NCBI RefSeq assembly: GCF_014646515.1
Contig: NZ_BMNK01000004.1
Span: forward strand, 238,719-302,718
Length of the DNA stretch: 64,000 nt
DNA from: Nonomuraea glycinis
Lineage (GTDB): Bacteria > Actinomycetota > Actinomycetes > Streptosporangiales > Streptosporangiaceae
Direction: 5' to 3'
A program made the translations under genes and the position numbers. Shown in pieces: positions 33,286-41,876 of this stretch (position 1 is its first letter; every line of letters begins with the position of its first letter). The notes beneath the pieces are model-generated. The model saw nothing but the letters and a program-made list of their open reading frames with translations. It ran no database searches and was not told where the DNA came from.

Positions 33286-36200
33286 GACATCCTCAGGGAT
33301 GCCTGCCTTGACCAGGCTTTCCCAGCTTTCGAAGCGTTCGGCGATCATCGACTCCACGAGAGGGCGGAGCAGCGCGTGGTCGGTGCCGCCGTGCAGGAGG
33401 TCGCTGAGGATACGGCCGCGGTCGGCGAAGGGCAGTGCGGTGCCGTCCAGGGTGACCGCGTGCGCGATGAGGCCCAGCAGCCGGCCGTTGGCGGGGGCGC
33501 CGGGCGCGGTGACGGCGGCGATCGTGTCCAGGTAGAGGGCGACGCGCTCGCCGGCGGCGCCGGGCTCGCGGGTAAGGAGCTCGTGGACGAGGCGGGCGCC
33601 GCTGGCCACCTCGCCGGACGGGCGCAGGACGAGAGGGAGATCCGCCTCGTCCGCCAGCAGGTCGGCGAGCAGGTCGGTGTCGATGTTGAGCAGGTAGGGG
33701 CGTTCGGCCAGCGCCCTGGTGCGGTGGCGCAGCAGCGTGGCCTGGCGGCGCGGCCGATGGTCGAACCACCAGCTCAGGCCGGTCGGCTCGGGAGCTTGCC
33801 CGGCTCCGCCCAGCAGGATGTCCCGTTCGCCGCCCGTTGACACCCGGTGCGCGGGCAGGGCGGCGAGCAGGCCGGCCCAGCCGTCGTCGCCGAGCTGGCT
33901 GCGCCACAGGTGCGCGAAGGAGGTCCAGCGGGCCAGGGGGTCGGGGTCGCGCAGCAGCTCTGAGACGCGTACCGGCTCGGTGGCGGCGGCGACGCGGAGC
34001 AGGGTGAGGTTCGCCGAGTAGGCGGCCAGCCGGCGCGTCACCGGGTGGTGGACCGGCTCGAAGCCGGTGAAGGAGCGCCGCCGCCGCTCGTGCAGCGACT
34101 CGCGCAGCAGCGTGCTGAGCAGCTCGCCGGCCCGGGCGCGCAGCTCGGCGGGCAGGGCGGCCATGAGTTCGACGGCGAAGCCGACCGTCGGCCCCCGCTC
34201 GGCCAGGCAGGAGAACGAGATCACCGCGTGGAGAAGGTCGTCGTCGAGGTCCTGGGCGGGGGCGGCGGCCAGCTCACTCTCGATCAGGTCGTGCCTTCTG
34301 ACGAGCTCGCGCACCGCGTGCACGGCCAGCCAGCCGACGAGGAACTCGGCGAAGGTGACGTGCAGGAACTCGTAGCAGCGCACCCGGTCGGCGGGCGGTC
34401 CGGTCTCGGTTCTGTGCACGAAGAAGAAGCGCCGGGTGGCTCGCCGCGCCCAGCCGTCGGCGTCGCCGTGCGCCTGCCCGCACAGGGCGGCCAGGTCCCG
34501 GTCGAGCGCCGCCTCGGTGGCGACCGCCCGGCCGCGCGCGAACATCGACAGCGCCACCACCCCGAGCTGCACCAGCTCCCGGTCCACCAGCGCGCGCAGG
34601 CGGGCGGGCGACAGGTCCGCGGCGGCGGCGTCCTTGGCCACCTCGCGCTGGGCGAAGTCCCTGATGAGCGACTCGTAGAGCTGGGCGCGGCCGATGGGCG
34701 GCCCGTCGCGCCGTACCGTGTTGCCGGTGGCGTCGTAGAGCGCCAGCAGGAGCAGGAGCAGCGGCTGGGTGGCGAGCTCGCCCTGGGCGAGCGCCACCTC
34801 GGCGGTCAGCGGGGTGCGGTCGTGCCTGGCCAGGACGGCGCGGTTGGTCTGGTCCCAGATGTCCAGCCAGCGCCGCACCTGGTCCTCCTCGAACGGCCGC
34901 AGCTGCAGGGCGAGCACGCCTTCGGGGAACCTGACCTGGTCGGCCACGACGGTGCGGCCGGTGACGATCACGGCGACGGGCCGTCCCGCACGATACTGCC
35001 CGAGCTGGAACTCCTGGATCTGCTCCAGGTAGTCGTACCTGCTGGCGTGCGCGGCCTGGATCAGCTCGTCGAACCCGTCGAGCATGATCACGGGCAGCGC
35101 CCCGTCCCCCGTGCCCACCAGGTCCTCCAGGCGCGCCTCCTCGCCGAGCACGTTGCGCAGGCCCTGGTCGATCTGGGACGGGACGGCGGAGTCGGCCGCC
35201 ACGTCGCCGAGCTCGACCCTGATCGGCAGGAACTCCGAGCCGGCCAGTCGCGCGGCGAGCACCTCGGTCAGCTTGGTCTTGCCCGAGCCGGGCTCGCCGA
35301 GCAGGACGAGGGGCGCCTGGGTGGCGGACAGGGAGGTGAGGTGCCCGACCAGGAACGCCTCGGCGTCGGGGAGTTCGCGCCGGCCCTCCCACCAGCTCTT
35401 GGCGGCGGGCGTGGCCTCGCGCGTCATCTCCGCGACCCGACAGCGAGGGCTGATGTAGCCCTCGCCGAGCAGCGGCAGCGTGACGTCCTCGGGCGCCGTG
35501 CCACCGGCCATGACCGGCAGGTCCAGGGCGGTGGCGGCCAGCCGTACCAGGTGGATCATCGGGCGGTCGCCGACTCGGGGCGGGGCCAGCTCGGCCAGCA
35601 GCCGCGCCACTCTGGACAGGCCGGTGCCCAGCGGCTGCGGCTCGGTGACCAGGCTCCACATGCCGAATTCGGGGCTGTCCGCGCTGAGCAGCCGGTAGTC
35701 CTCGTCGTAGATCCGTAACGCCTGGGTGGCCGGTCCGTCGTCCAGCAGGATGGGCAGGCGGGTGCGGTCGCCGGCCGACAGTTCTCCCCATACCGGGAGC
35801 CCTCGGGTGTAGGTGGTCAGGGCCTGCGACATCCGCTCATAGACCTGCCGTACGGCCTGCCTGGTCTCGGCGTAGGGCCGGTGCGGCTCCGGCATCGGCA
35901 GCGGCGCCAGCAGCAGGCTCTCCACCAGGGCCGCGAACTTCTCCGCCGGTTCGCTGCCGGGATGACGGACGTGGTCGAGCCGGTCCAGCTCGACGGGCAG
36001 CCTGGCCTCACCGAGCGCCTCGAAGTACGCCGACACGACGAGCACGGCGTGCGTCGCGGCCAGCCGCCGGGTGCGGGTGAACCGGTTGCCGCCCCTCCCC
36101 CGCCGGCCGCTGCGCCGTACCACGTCCTCGGTGTAGCCGACGATGTCGCCGCGCAGGTCGAGCAGGCCCGTCGCGGGCCGCGCGACGCCGGCCCTGGCCC

Positions 36201-36306
36201 AGCCGGTCCGTGCCACGGTCGCGGCGAAGTCGGTGAGCTCGACCAGCCTGCTCCGCTCGCAGCCGAGAACGGCGAGCGCGTCGGCATAGCACAGGATGTC
36301 CGTCAT
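33262..36306 (-). CDS. Large NACHT-domain STAND NTPase
   Basis: 1014 residues with GGAGAC before the ATG. An N-terminal helical domain of about 320 residues precedes the NACHT module: Walker A GEPGSGKT (337-344), the NACHT-type Walker B VIMLDGFDEL (406-415), the TGRT sensor, and the winged-helix signature FLHVTFAEFLVGWLA. The C-terminal 350 residues are helical and Leu/Ala-rich and could be a ligand-binding solenoid. No transmembrane helix or known toxic domain is visible at either end. Bacterial NACHT proteins include anti-phage sensors, but many in actinobacteria have no known role. The gene diverges from two RlaP-type nucleotidyltransferase genes. Confidence 0.87.
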   Translation of the reverse strand: MTDILCYADALAVLGCERSRLVELTDFAATVARTGWARAGVARPATGLLDLRGDIVGYTEDVVRRSGRRGRGGNRFTRTRRLAATHAVLVVSAYFEALGEARLPVELDRLDHVRHPGSEPAEKFAALVESLLLAPLPMPEPHRPYAETRQAVRQVYERMSQALTTYTRGLPVWGELSAGDRTRLPILLDDGPATQALRIYDEDYRLLSADSPEFGMWSLVTEPQPLGTGLSRVARLLAELAPPRVGDRPMIHLVRLAATALDLPVMAGGTAPEDVTLPLLGEGYISPRCRVAEMTREATPAAKSWWEGRRELPDAEAFLVGHLTSLSATQAPLVLLGEPGSGKTKLTEVLAARLAGSEFLPIRVELGDVAADSAVPSQIDQGLRNVLGEEARLEDLVGTGDGALPVIMLDGFDELIQAAHASRYDYLEQIQEFQLGQYRAGRPVAVIVTGRTVVADQVRFPEGVLALQLRPFEEDQVRRWLDIWDQTNRAVLARHDRTPLTAEVALAQGELATQPLLLLLLALYDATGNTVRRDGPPIGRAQLYESLIRDFAQREVAKDAAAADLSPARLRALVDRELVQLGVVALSMFARGRAVATEAALDRDLAALCGQAHGDADGWARRATRRFFFVHRTETGPPADRVRCYEFLHVTFAEFLVGWLAVHAVRELVRRHDLIESELAAAPAQDLDDDLLHAVISFSCLAERGPTVGFAVELMAALPAELRARAGELLSTLLRESLHERRRRSFTGFEPVHHPVTRRLAAYSANLTLLRVAAATEPVRVSELLRDPDPLARWTSFAHLWRSQLGDDGWAGLLAALPAHRVSTGGERDILLGGAGQAPEPTGLSWWFDHRPRRQATLLRHRTRALAERPYLLNIDTDLLADLLADEADLPLVLRPSGEVASGARLVHELLTREPGAAGERVALYLDTIAAVTAPGAPANGRLLGLIAHAVTLDGTALPFADRGRILSDLLHGGTDHALLRPLVESMIAERFESWESLVKAGIPEDVLRKIHSP

Positions 36307-36456
36307 AGGCGTCTCCTGGGGGTACGTGAGGGTCCCATCATGACGCCGTTCCCGCCGTTTTTGGAGCGTTCTCGGCTAGTACGGGTGATCAGGCAGGTTG
36401 GCACTGGTTCCGTTAGGGTTTGGCGCTGGAGATCACGACCCGGGAGGTGAACGATC

Positions 36457-37095
36457 ATGGTGGACGATCTGATCCTCTCGGCTGTGGTGGGGTCGCGCGC
36501 CTACGGGCTCGACACGGCGGACTCCGACACCGACCGGCGGGGCGTGTTCGTGGCGCCGACCGAGGACTTCTGGCGCCTGGACAAACCGGTCACACACCGG
36601 GACGGGCCGCTGCCCGAGCAGTTCTCGTGGGAGGTCGAGCGGTTCTGCCGGCTGGCCCTGGAGGCGAACCCGACGGTGCTGGAGTGTCTGTGGTCGCCGA
36701 TCGTGGAGGTGTGCACCCCGGAAGGGCAGCGGCTGCGGGACCTGCGGGGCGCGTTCCTGTCGCGGCGCGCCCACCGGACGTTCACCGGGTACGCCGACGC
36801 GCAGTTCCGCCGGCTGGACCCGGCCGCGCCGAAGTGGAAGCAGGCCATGCACCTGATCAGGCTGCTGCTCAGCGGCCTGCACCTGGTCCGCCACGGCGAC
36901 CCGCTGCTCCAGGTGGGCCCGTACCGCGACCGCCTGCTGGCCGTCCGGCGGGGTGAGGTGCCGTGGGAGCGGGTGACCGCCTGGCGGGCCGAGCTGACCG
37001 CCGAGCTGGCCGGCGCGCGATCCGTACTGCCCGAGCAGCCGGACCGCCGCGCGGTGGAGGAGTTTCTCATCGACGTGCGCAGGGAGCATCTGTGA
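36457..37095 (+). CDS. RlaP-type nucleotidyltransferase 1 (DNA polymerase beta superfamily)
   Basis: A 212-residue protein of the predicted nucleotidyltransferase family once called RNA-repair-associated pol beta (RlaP). It has Gly12-Ser13 in VVGSRAYGL followed by the metal-binding acids in DSDTDRRG (Asp22, Asp24, Asp26) and the third-strand region SWEVERFCRLALE. The helical tail contains KWKQAMHLIRLLLSGLHL. The substrate (RNA end, nucleotide or protein) is unknown. The next gene is a paralogue starting at a GTGA overlap. No RNA ligase is adjacent. Confidence 0.85.
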   Translation: MVDDLILSAVVGSRAYGLDTADSDTDRRGVFVAPTEDFWRLDKPVTHRDGPLPEQFSWEVERFCRLALEANPTVLECLWSPIVEVCTPEGQRLRDLRGAFLSRRAHRTFTGYADAQFRRLDPAAPKWKQAMHLIRLLLSGLHLVRHGDPLLQVGPYRDRLLAVRRGEVPWERVTAWRAELTAELAGARSVLPEQPDRRAVEEFLIDVRREHL

Positions 37096-37880
37096 GACTG
37101 CCCGACTGGCTGCCGGAGATCCCCGGCGAGCAGCCGCATCCGCTCGCCTTCGCGACGGTGAGCGGCGCCCACCTGTACGGCTTCCCCTCCGCCGACTCCG
37201 ACGTGGACCTGCGCGGCGTGCACGTGCTGCCGGTCGAGCAGGTCGTCGGCCTGACCGTCGGCCCGCAGACGCTCGACCGGACCTGGACCCGTGACGGGGT
37301 GGAGGTGGACCTCGTCACGCACGACCTGGCCAAGTTCTGCCGGCTGCTGCTGAACCGTAACGGCTATGTCCTGGAGCAGCTGCTGTCGCCGCTGGTCGTG
37401 ACGTCGTCGCCCGCGCACGAGGAGTTGGCGGCGCTGGCACCCCGATGCCTGACCCGGCACCACGCCCACCACTATCTGGGGTTCGCGCGCACCCAGTGGC
37501 GCCTGTACGAGCGGACCGGTGAGCTCAAGCCGCTGCTCTACACCTTCCGGGTGCTGGCCACCGGCATCCACCTGATGCGGACCGGCGCGCTCGAAGCCGA
37601 TCTGACGCGGCTGTACGCGTACGGTCCCGGGTATCTGCCGGAGCTGGTGGCCGCCAAGCGGGAGGCCGAGCACGGCGCCGCGCCGCCGATCCCCCAGGCG
37701 GCCGGGGACGTGGCGCGGCTGACGGCGGAGCTGGAGGCGGCGCGGGACGCCTCGTCGCTTCCCGAGGCGGGCGGCGCCCACCAGGCCGTGCACGAGCTGG
37801 TCGTACGGACGCGCCTGGCGGGCGCCGGGATTCAGGTGGGATCGGCCGACAGCACCAGCCGCACCGCGAACACCCGGTAG
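37092..37880 (+). CDS. RlaP-type nucleotidyltransferase 2
   Basis: About 262 residues from the GTG at 37092, overlapping the paralogue's stop and preceded by GGGAG. Catalytic motif: SGAHLYGFPSADSDVDLRG with Gly25 and Asp35, Asp37 and Asp39; third acid region VDLVTHDLAKFCRLLL. It is longer than the first copy and shares the helix LLYTFRVLATGIHLMRTG with it. Two adjacent, diverged copies suggest a heteromeric pair or two related substrates. The 3' end overlaps the convergent GNAT gene by 49 bp. Confidence 0.85.
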   Translation: MRLPDWLPEIPGEQPHPLAFATVSGAHLYGFPSADSDVDLRGVHVLPVEQVVGLTVGPQTLDRTWTRDGVEVDLVTHDLAKFCRLLLNRNGYVLEQLLSPLVVTSSPAHEELAALAPRCLTRHHAHHYLGFARTQWRLYERTGELKPLLYTFRVLATGIHLMRTGALEADLTRLYAYGPGYLPELVAAKREAEHGAAPPIPQAAGDVARLTAELEAARDASSLPEAGGAHQAVHELVVRTRLAGAGIQVGSADSTSRTANTR

Positions 37881-38758
37881 CCGGCGCGTTCGAACGCCCT
37901 GGCCATCGGGAGGTTGGTGGCGTCGGTGTCGGCGGCGATCCGCTGCGCGCCCAGCTCGGCGTGGCAGCGGGTGATCTCGCCGAGCAGGTCGTCGACGTAG
38001 CCGTGGCCGCGCTGTTCGGGCAGCACGCCCAGGTAGCCGACGACGGGCCCGGCGTTGTTGGCCGACGGCATGGCGAAGCCCGCCAGGTCGCCGTCCGGGG
38101 TGTGGGCCAGCCGCCACCAGGACCTGTCGCCCGGCATGCTCAGGTAGTCGGCGAGGTCCTCGCGGGCCTGCGCCTCGGCGTCCTTGGTGACCAGGGCCTG
38201 GCGGGTGTGGTGGTCGAGGCTGCCTTCGGCGACCCGGCGGAACACCTCGACGAACGCCTCGTCGTCGGGCTCCGCCCTGAACGTCAGCCTGCCCGACGGC
38301 TCGGGCACCGGGACGTCCGGCGTCCAGGCGTACCGCAGGCGTTCGAGCTCGTCGGTCAGCCCGGCGCGGCGGCCCGCCTCCCACCGCCAGCCGACGGCGG
38401 CGACGACCGTGGGGAGGTCGCGCCAGCCGGCCGGCACGAACACGTGGTAGGCGGGGGCGTCGCCGAAGGCGTCGTGGGCGTGCCGCAGCAGCTCGGCGGC
38501 CAGCGCCACCCGGTCCTCGACCGAGGGGTGCACGTACAGGCAGTCGAGGGCGAGCGGCCGGTCGCCGGGAAAGCCCCACCAGACGGCGCGGGCGAGGATC
38601 TCACCGTCCTGCTCGGCGATCCAGACGCGCTCGTGGCGGTAGTGGCCGTCGGCCAGGAAGGAGCGCAACCGGTCAGGGCCGGCCCAGCTGATGGGTTCGT
38701 CGACGGTGCAGTGGAGCAGGCGGTCGAGGTCAGCCTCGACCGTGGAGCGGAACAGCAC
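37832..38758 (-). CDS. GNAT family N-acetyltransferase
   Basis: About 308 residues from the GTG at 38758, which has GGAGGA three bases upstream; the frame's earlier start codons lack such a site. The N-terminal half is a GNAT-like domain (EQDGEILARAVWWG). The C-terminal half has the acetyl-CoA motif LGVLPEQRGHGYVDDLL and NLPMARAFERAGYRV. The substrate is not known. Confidence 0.85.
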   Translation of the reverse strand: MLFRSTVEADLDRLLHCTVDEPISWAGPDRLRSFLADGHYRHERVWIAEQDGEILARAVWWGFPGDRPLALDCLYVHPSVEDRVALAAELLRHAHDAFGDAPAYHVFVPAGWRDLPTVVAAVGWRWEAGRRAGLTDELERLRYAWTPDVPVPEPSGRLTFRAEPDDEAFVEVFRRVAEGSLDHHTRQALVTKDAEAQAREDLADYLSMPGDRSWWRLAHTPDGDLAGFAMPSANNAGPVVGYLGVLPEQRGHGYVDDLLGEITRCHAELGAQRIAADTDATNLPMARAFERAGYRVFAVRLVLSADPT

Positions 38759-38897
38759 GATTCCTCCAGAAGAACGCGGGACGCGTCCATGGACCACGGG
38801 ACATCTCAGCGCCTCCTTTCCATCGACTTTTCGGGCTACTTTCTGGTGCTGCGCTGACTTTAACCCAATGTGACGGGAGTTCCGACAGGATAAGAGC

Positions 38898-39878
38898 GTG
38901 GGCACCTACAACGACATGCTTCCCCTCCAGCCGCCGCTCCGGCTTCCGCCGGACGACGAACTGGCCGACGCCGTCCGCGTCAGCCCGCTCGCGGCCGAGA
39001 TCATGCGCCGGGAAGAGGCGGGCGATCCCCGGGCGAACGCCGAGATGGCCGCCGCGCTGCGCGACGGACCGGCCGAGCTGACGCTGCGGACCTGGTCGGA
39101 GGTCTGCCGTGCGCTGCTCGCCCCCGAGGAGGCGCTGCTGCTGGAGGTGGTCCGGCTGTTCCTCGGCAGCGACCCCGCCGAGGGCGACTCCCCCGACGTG
39201 CTCGCCAGCCTCGGCCTGGTGCGGGTCAAGGGGCCGTACGAGCTGACGCCGCTCGGCCTGTGGATCGGCAGGCAGGTGCTCGCGGAGGCGGCGGGGCAGG
39301 AGGTGCCCGTCATGGGCTCCCTGGCGGGCCAGGATGCCGCCGCGCTGCTGCACGGTCTGCGCTCCTACCCGCAGGCCGAGCGGGACGAGGAGCTGGCGGG
39401 CTGGCTGGAGGGCCGGGAGCCCACGCAGGCGGCGGCCGAGATCGCGGTCGCGCTCGGCAAGGCGAGCCCGCTGGGCCGGGCGGTCGGGGTGGAGCTGCTG
39501 GCCACCCGGTTGGGCGAGGACGGCCGCAAAGCGCTCGACGGGCTGCTGGACGAGCCCAGGGTGGGCGCGGTGATCTCCGCCCGGCTGGAGCGCGAGGGCC
39601 ACGACCCGGCGCCGACGGACCTCGCCTGGGTGCTGGTGGACATGGCGGCGGCGCTGCTGGAGTTCGGCAGTGACACCAGCGAGATCATCGAGTCGCTGGC
39701 CGCCGGCAAGGACGCCGACGAGCAGGCACGCACCGTCGCGCTGCTCGCGCTGGGCGACCATCCCGGCACGGAGCTGGTGCTGCGGGTGTTCATCGAGCAC
39801 CATCCGGACAGCCATGTCTCGGCCGCCGCCCGTAAGGCGCTGCGCCGCCTGCACGGCCTGGCCGACGCGCGCCGGTAG
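38898..39878 (+). CDS. Conserved protein of unknown function with a HEAT-like C-terminus
   Basis: A 326-residue soluble helical protein from GTG 38898. A short winged-helix-like segment around residues 95-130 (DSPDVLASLGLVRVKGPYE, then LTPLGLWIGRQVL) resembles the end of an HTH domain. The last 90 residues (EQARTVALLALGDHPG and HVSAAARKALRRLHGL) look like HEAT/armadillo-type helix pairs. No enzymatic motif is seen. Its stop codon lies in a perfect 16-bp duplication, 26 bp before the next gene. Confidence 0.7.
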   Translation: MGTYNDMLPLQPPLRLPPDDELADAVRVSPLAAEIMRREEAGDPRANAEMAAALRDGPAELTLRTWSEVCRALLAPEEALLLEVVRLFLGSDPAEGDSPDVLASLGLVRVKGPYELTPLGLWIGRQVLAEAAGQEVPVMGSLAGQDAAALLHGLRSYPQAERDEELAGWLEGREPTQAAAEIAVALGKASPLGRAVGVELLATRLGEDGRKALDGLLDEPRVGAVISARLEREGHDPAPTDLAWVLVDMAAALLEFGSDTSEIIESLAAGKDADEQARTVALLALGDHPGTELVLRVFIEHHPDSHVSAAARKALRRLHGLADARR

Positions 39879-39895
39879 AGACGCGCGCCGGTAGA
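39864..39895. repeat. Perfect 16-bp tandem duplication over a stop codon
   Basis: GACGCGCGCCGGTAGA at 39864-39879 is repeated exactly at 39880-39895; the first copy contains the TAG stop of the preceding gene. Identity of both copies suggests a recent event. Confidence 0.85.
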
Positions 39896-39904
39896 GTCGG
39901 CGCG

Positions 39905-40429
39905 ATGACGAAGCACACGATCACCCGGCAGACCAGCACCATCCTCGGCGACGGCTACGGCTGTTCCTGCGGCACGCGGCTGGTGCACCGCATGGCCGCC
40001 GAGCTGCACGCGGCCGAGCAGCAGTTGTGCTCGGCCTGCCTCGGCACCGTCGAGGAGGAGGTGGCCCCCGGGGTGGCGCGCGAGTGCTCGGCCTGCGCCG
40101 GCACCGGCCGCCGCCGCGAGCAGCTGATCTGGCAGCTCGCGCACGCCGAGGCCGAGCAGGTGATCACGATGACCCTGGTGCGCGGCGTGGTGGCGGACTT
40201 CGACGGGCCGTTCCACCTGTCGGAGATCGCCGACACGGTCAGGGACGGGCTCGGCCTGCCCGGCGGGCGGCTGCCGGTCGGGCCCCGGGTGCGCGACCTG
40301 CTGCTGGAGCTGCAGGCCAACGGTGAGATCGCGATGCTGTCGGCGCCGGACGAGCTGCTCGACGCCACCGCGAACGTGGTCCTCTACCGCGACCCGCAGT
40401 GGCAGCGCACCGGCACCCTGGGACTCTGA
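39905..40429 (+). CDS. Unknown protein with a zinc-ribbon-like cysteine cluster
   Basis: 174 residues from ATG 39905. The first third has six cysteines in pairs (CSCG, CSACLG, CSACAG), resembling the CxC/CxxC zinc knuckles of DnaJ-type ribbons, and so probably binds zinc. The rest has a helix-turn-helix-like stretch (FHLSEIADTVRDGLGL) and GPRVRDLLLELQANGEI, as in winged-helix proteins. A regulator or DNA/RNA-binding adaptor is possible but not shown. It may be co-transcribed with the preceding unknown gene. Confidence 0.7.
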   Translation: MTKHTITRQTSTILGDGYGCSCGTRLVHRMAAELHAAEQQLCSACLGTVEEEVAPGVARECSACAGTGRRREQLIWQLAHAEAEQVITMTLVRGVVADFDGPFHLSEIADTVRDGLGLPGGRLPVGPRVRDLLLELQANGEIAMLSAPDELLDATANVVLYRDPQWQRTGTLGL

Positions 40430-40500
40430 CCGGCGAGGCTCGACACTCACGTGAGGGCTCCGGCTGGGCTCGGCGCACCGGCACTGAGGCTCTGACCGGC
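40408..40500. repeat. 68-bp-spaced duplication over a stop codon
   Basis: The segment CACCGGCAC at 40408 followed by CTCTGACCGGCG (including the TGA stop at 40427-40429) recurs from 40476 with a few changes. The interval between the copies is 68 bp. Confidence 0.6.
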
Positions 40501-40512
40501 GGGGTCTGGCGG

Positions 40513-41307
40513 TCAGGTGCGGCAGAGGATCTCGCCGTGCAGGATCGACAGCCAGCCGTCGCCCGCCTCGGCCCACTCCAGCCATCCCCGTGAGATGCGC
40601 CGCAGGTCGTCCTCGGTGGCCGCGCCGGTGGCCAGGGCCTGCTCCGCCAGGGCGGAACCGAGGACGCGCTCCGCCCACATGCCGCCCCACCAGGCCCTGT
40701 CGTCGGGGCTGGCGAAGCACCAGGTGGATGAGGTGGCGGTGACCTCCTCGAACCCGGCCGCGCGGGCCCACGACAACAGCCGCCGCCCGGCGTCCGGCTC
40801 GCCGCCGTTGGCGCGCGCCAGCTTCTGGTAGAGCGTCATCCATTCCGCCAGCGCCGGCAGCGCCGGATACCAGGTGAAGGCGGTGTAGTCGCTGTCGCGC
40901 GCCGCCACGATCCCGCCCGGCTTCGTCACCCGCCGCATCTCCCGCAGCGCCTGTACGGGATCGCCGACGTGCTGCAGCACCTGGTGGGCGTGCACGACGT
41001 CGAAGGAGGCGTCGGGGAAGTCCAGGTGGTGCACGTCCGCGACGGCGAAGTCGACGTTGTCCAGGCCGCCGGCCTCGATCTCGGTGCGGGCGAGTGCCAG
41101 CGCCTGCTCGGTCACCTCGGACGCCGTGACCCGCGCCACCCGGCGGGCCAGGTCGGCGGTGATGGTGCCCGGCCCGCTGCCCACGTCGAGCAGGCTCATC
41201 TCCGGCCGGAGGTGCGGCAGCAGGTAGGCGGCCGAGTTGGCGGCGGTGCGCCACCGGTGCGAGCGCAGCACCGACGCGTGGTGACCATGGGTGTAGACGG
41301 CGTCCAT
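40513..41307 (-). CDS. Class I SAM-dependent methyltransferase
   Basis: A 264-residue Rossmann-fold methyltransferase. The SAM motif I is LLDVGSGPGTITADLA (39-54), motif II region DVHHLDFPDASFDVVHAH, and motif III VTKPGGIVAARD. It belongs to the UbiE/Methyltransf_11 type that acts on small molecules; the substrate is unknown. It diverges from the CBS gene across an AT-rich region with repeated elements that could be operators. Confidence 0.9.
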   Translation of the reverse strand: MDAVYTHGHHASVLRSHRWRTAANSAAYLLPHLRPEMSLLDVGSGPGTITADLARRVARVTASEVTEQALALARTEIEAGGLDNVDFAVADVHHLDFPDASFDVVHAHQVLQHVGDPVQALREMRRVTKPGGIVAARDSDYTAFTWYPALPALAEWMTLYQKLARANGGEPDAGRRLLSWARAAGFEEVTATSSTWCFASPDDRAWWGGMWAERVLGSALAEQALATGAATEDDLRRISRGWLEWAEAGDGWLSILHGEILCRT

Positions 41308-41349
41308 CGAGACTCCCTCGGTTCGATCGATGCCTGAACGCTAACATCA

Positions 41350-41387
41350 TCTCGCATTCTAAGAAATAATGTCTCATTATAAGAGAC
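41350..41387. promoter_or_regulatory. AT-rich repeated element between the methyltransferase and CBS genes
   Basis: TCTCGCATTCTAAGAAA (41350-41366) and TCTCATTATAAGAGA (41372-41386) are related direct repeats. The second is also part of an inverted repeat, GTCTC-ATTATAA-GAGAC (41371-41387). They lie 43 bp from the methyltransferase start. The AT content stands out, so a promoter or operator is likely; the binding protein is unknown. Confidence 0.5.
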
Positions 41388-41450
41388 AGGTGAGTTATCG
41401 GCATATCGGGTAGCAGGTGGGCTCCAGCGCCAGCGACGAACGGAGTCCTC

Positions 41451-41867
41451 ATGGCCAGGACCGTGGCAGATGTGATGACCACCCACCCCGCGGCCGTCGA
41501 GTGCGACCAGCCGGTGAAGGTAGCCGCCGCGCTCATGCGCGACAACGACACCGGCGCGATCATCGTCAACGAGAACGGCCGCATGCGGGGCATCGTGACC
41601 GACCGCGACATCGCGGTGCGGTGCGTCGCCGACGACAAGGGCCCCGACACGCCGGTAGGGGAGGCGTGCTCGACCAGCGTCGAGGCCATCGGCCCCGACA
41701 CCAGCGTCGACCAGGCCGTGAAGCTGATGCGCAGCCACCATGTGCGCCGTCTCCCCGTCGTGGAGGACGGCCGCCCGGTGGGCATCGTCAGCTTGGGCGA
41801 CCTGGTCATGGAGCGGGAGCCGGACTCCGCGCTCGCCGACATCTCCGCCGCGGAGGCCACCCGTTAG
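41451..41867 (+). CDS. CBS-pair domain protein
   Basis: 138 residues with GGAG before the ATG. Two CBS motifs fill the protein: VMTTHPAAVECDQPV to MRGIVTDRDIAVR, then VDQAVKLMRSHHVRRLPVV to PVGIVSLGDLV. Stand-alone CBS pairs bind adenosyl ligands such as AMP or ATP and act as energy or redox sensors. No membrane or enzyme domain is attached. Its stop codon lies in the loop-side of a 10-bp hairpin that abuts the YjbR start codon. Confidence 0.88.
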   Translation: MARTVADVMTTHPAAVECDQPVKVAAALMRDNDTGAIIVNENGRMRGIVTDRDIAVRCVADDKGPDTPVGEACSTSVEAIGPDTSVDQAVKLMRSHHVRRLPVVEDGRPVGIVSLGDLVMEREPDSALADISAAEATR

Positions 41868-41876
41868 GGTGGCCTC
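41853..41876. promoter_or_regulatory. Hairpin between the CBS and YjbR genes
   Basis: GAGGCCACCC and GGGTGGCCTC pair perfectly over 10 bp around GTTA. The stem ends directly before the GTG start of the next gene, covers the place of its ribosome-binding site and includes the CBS stop region. It may act as a terminator or lower downstream translation. Confidence 0.5.
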
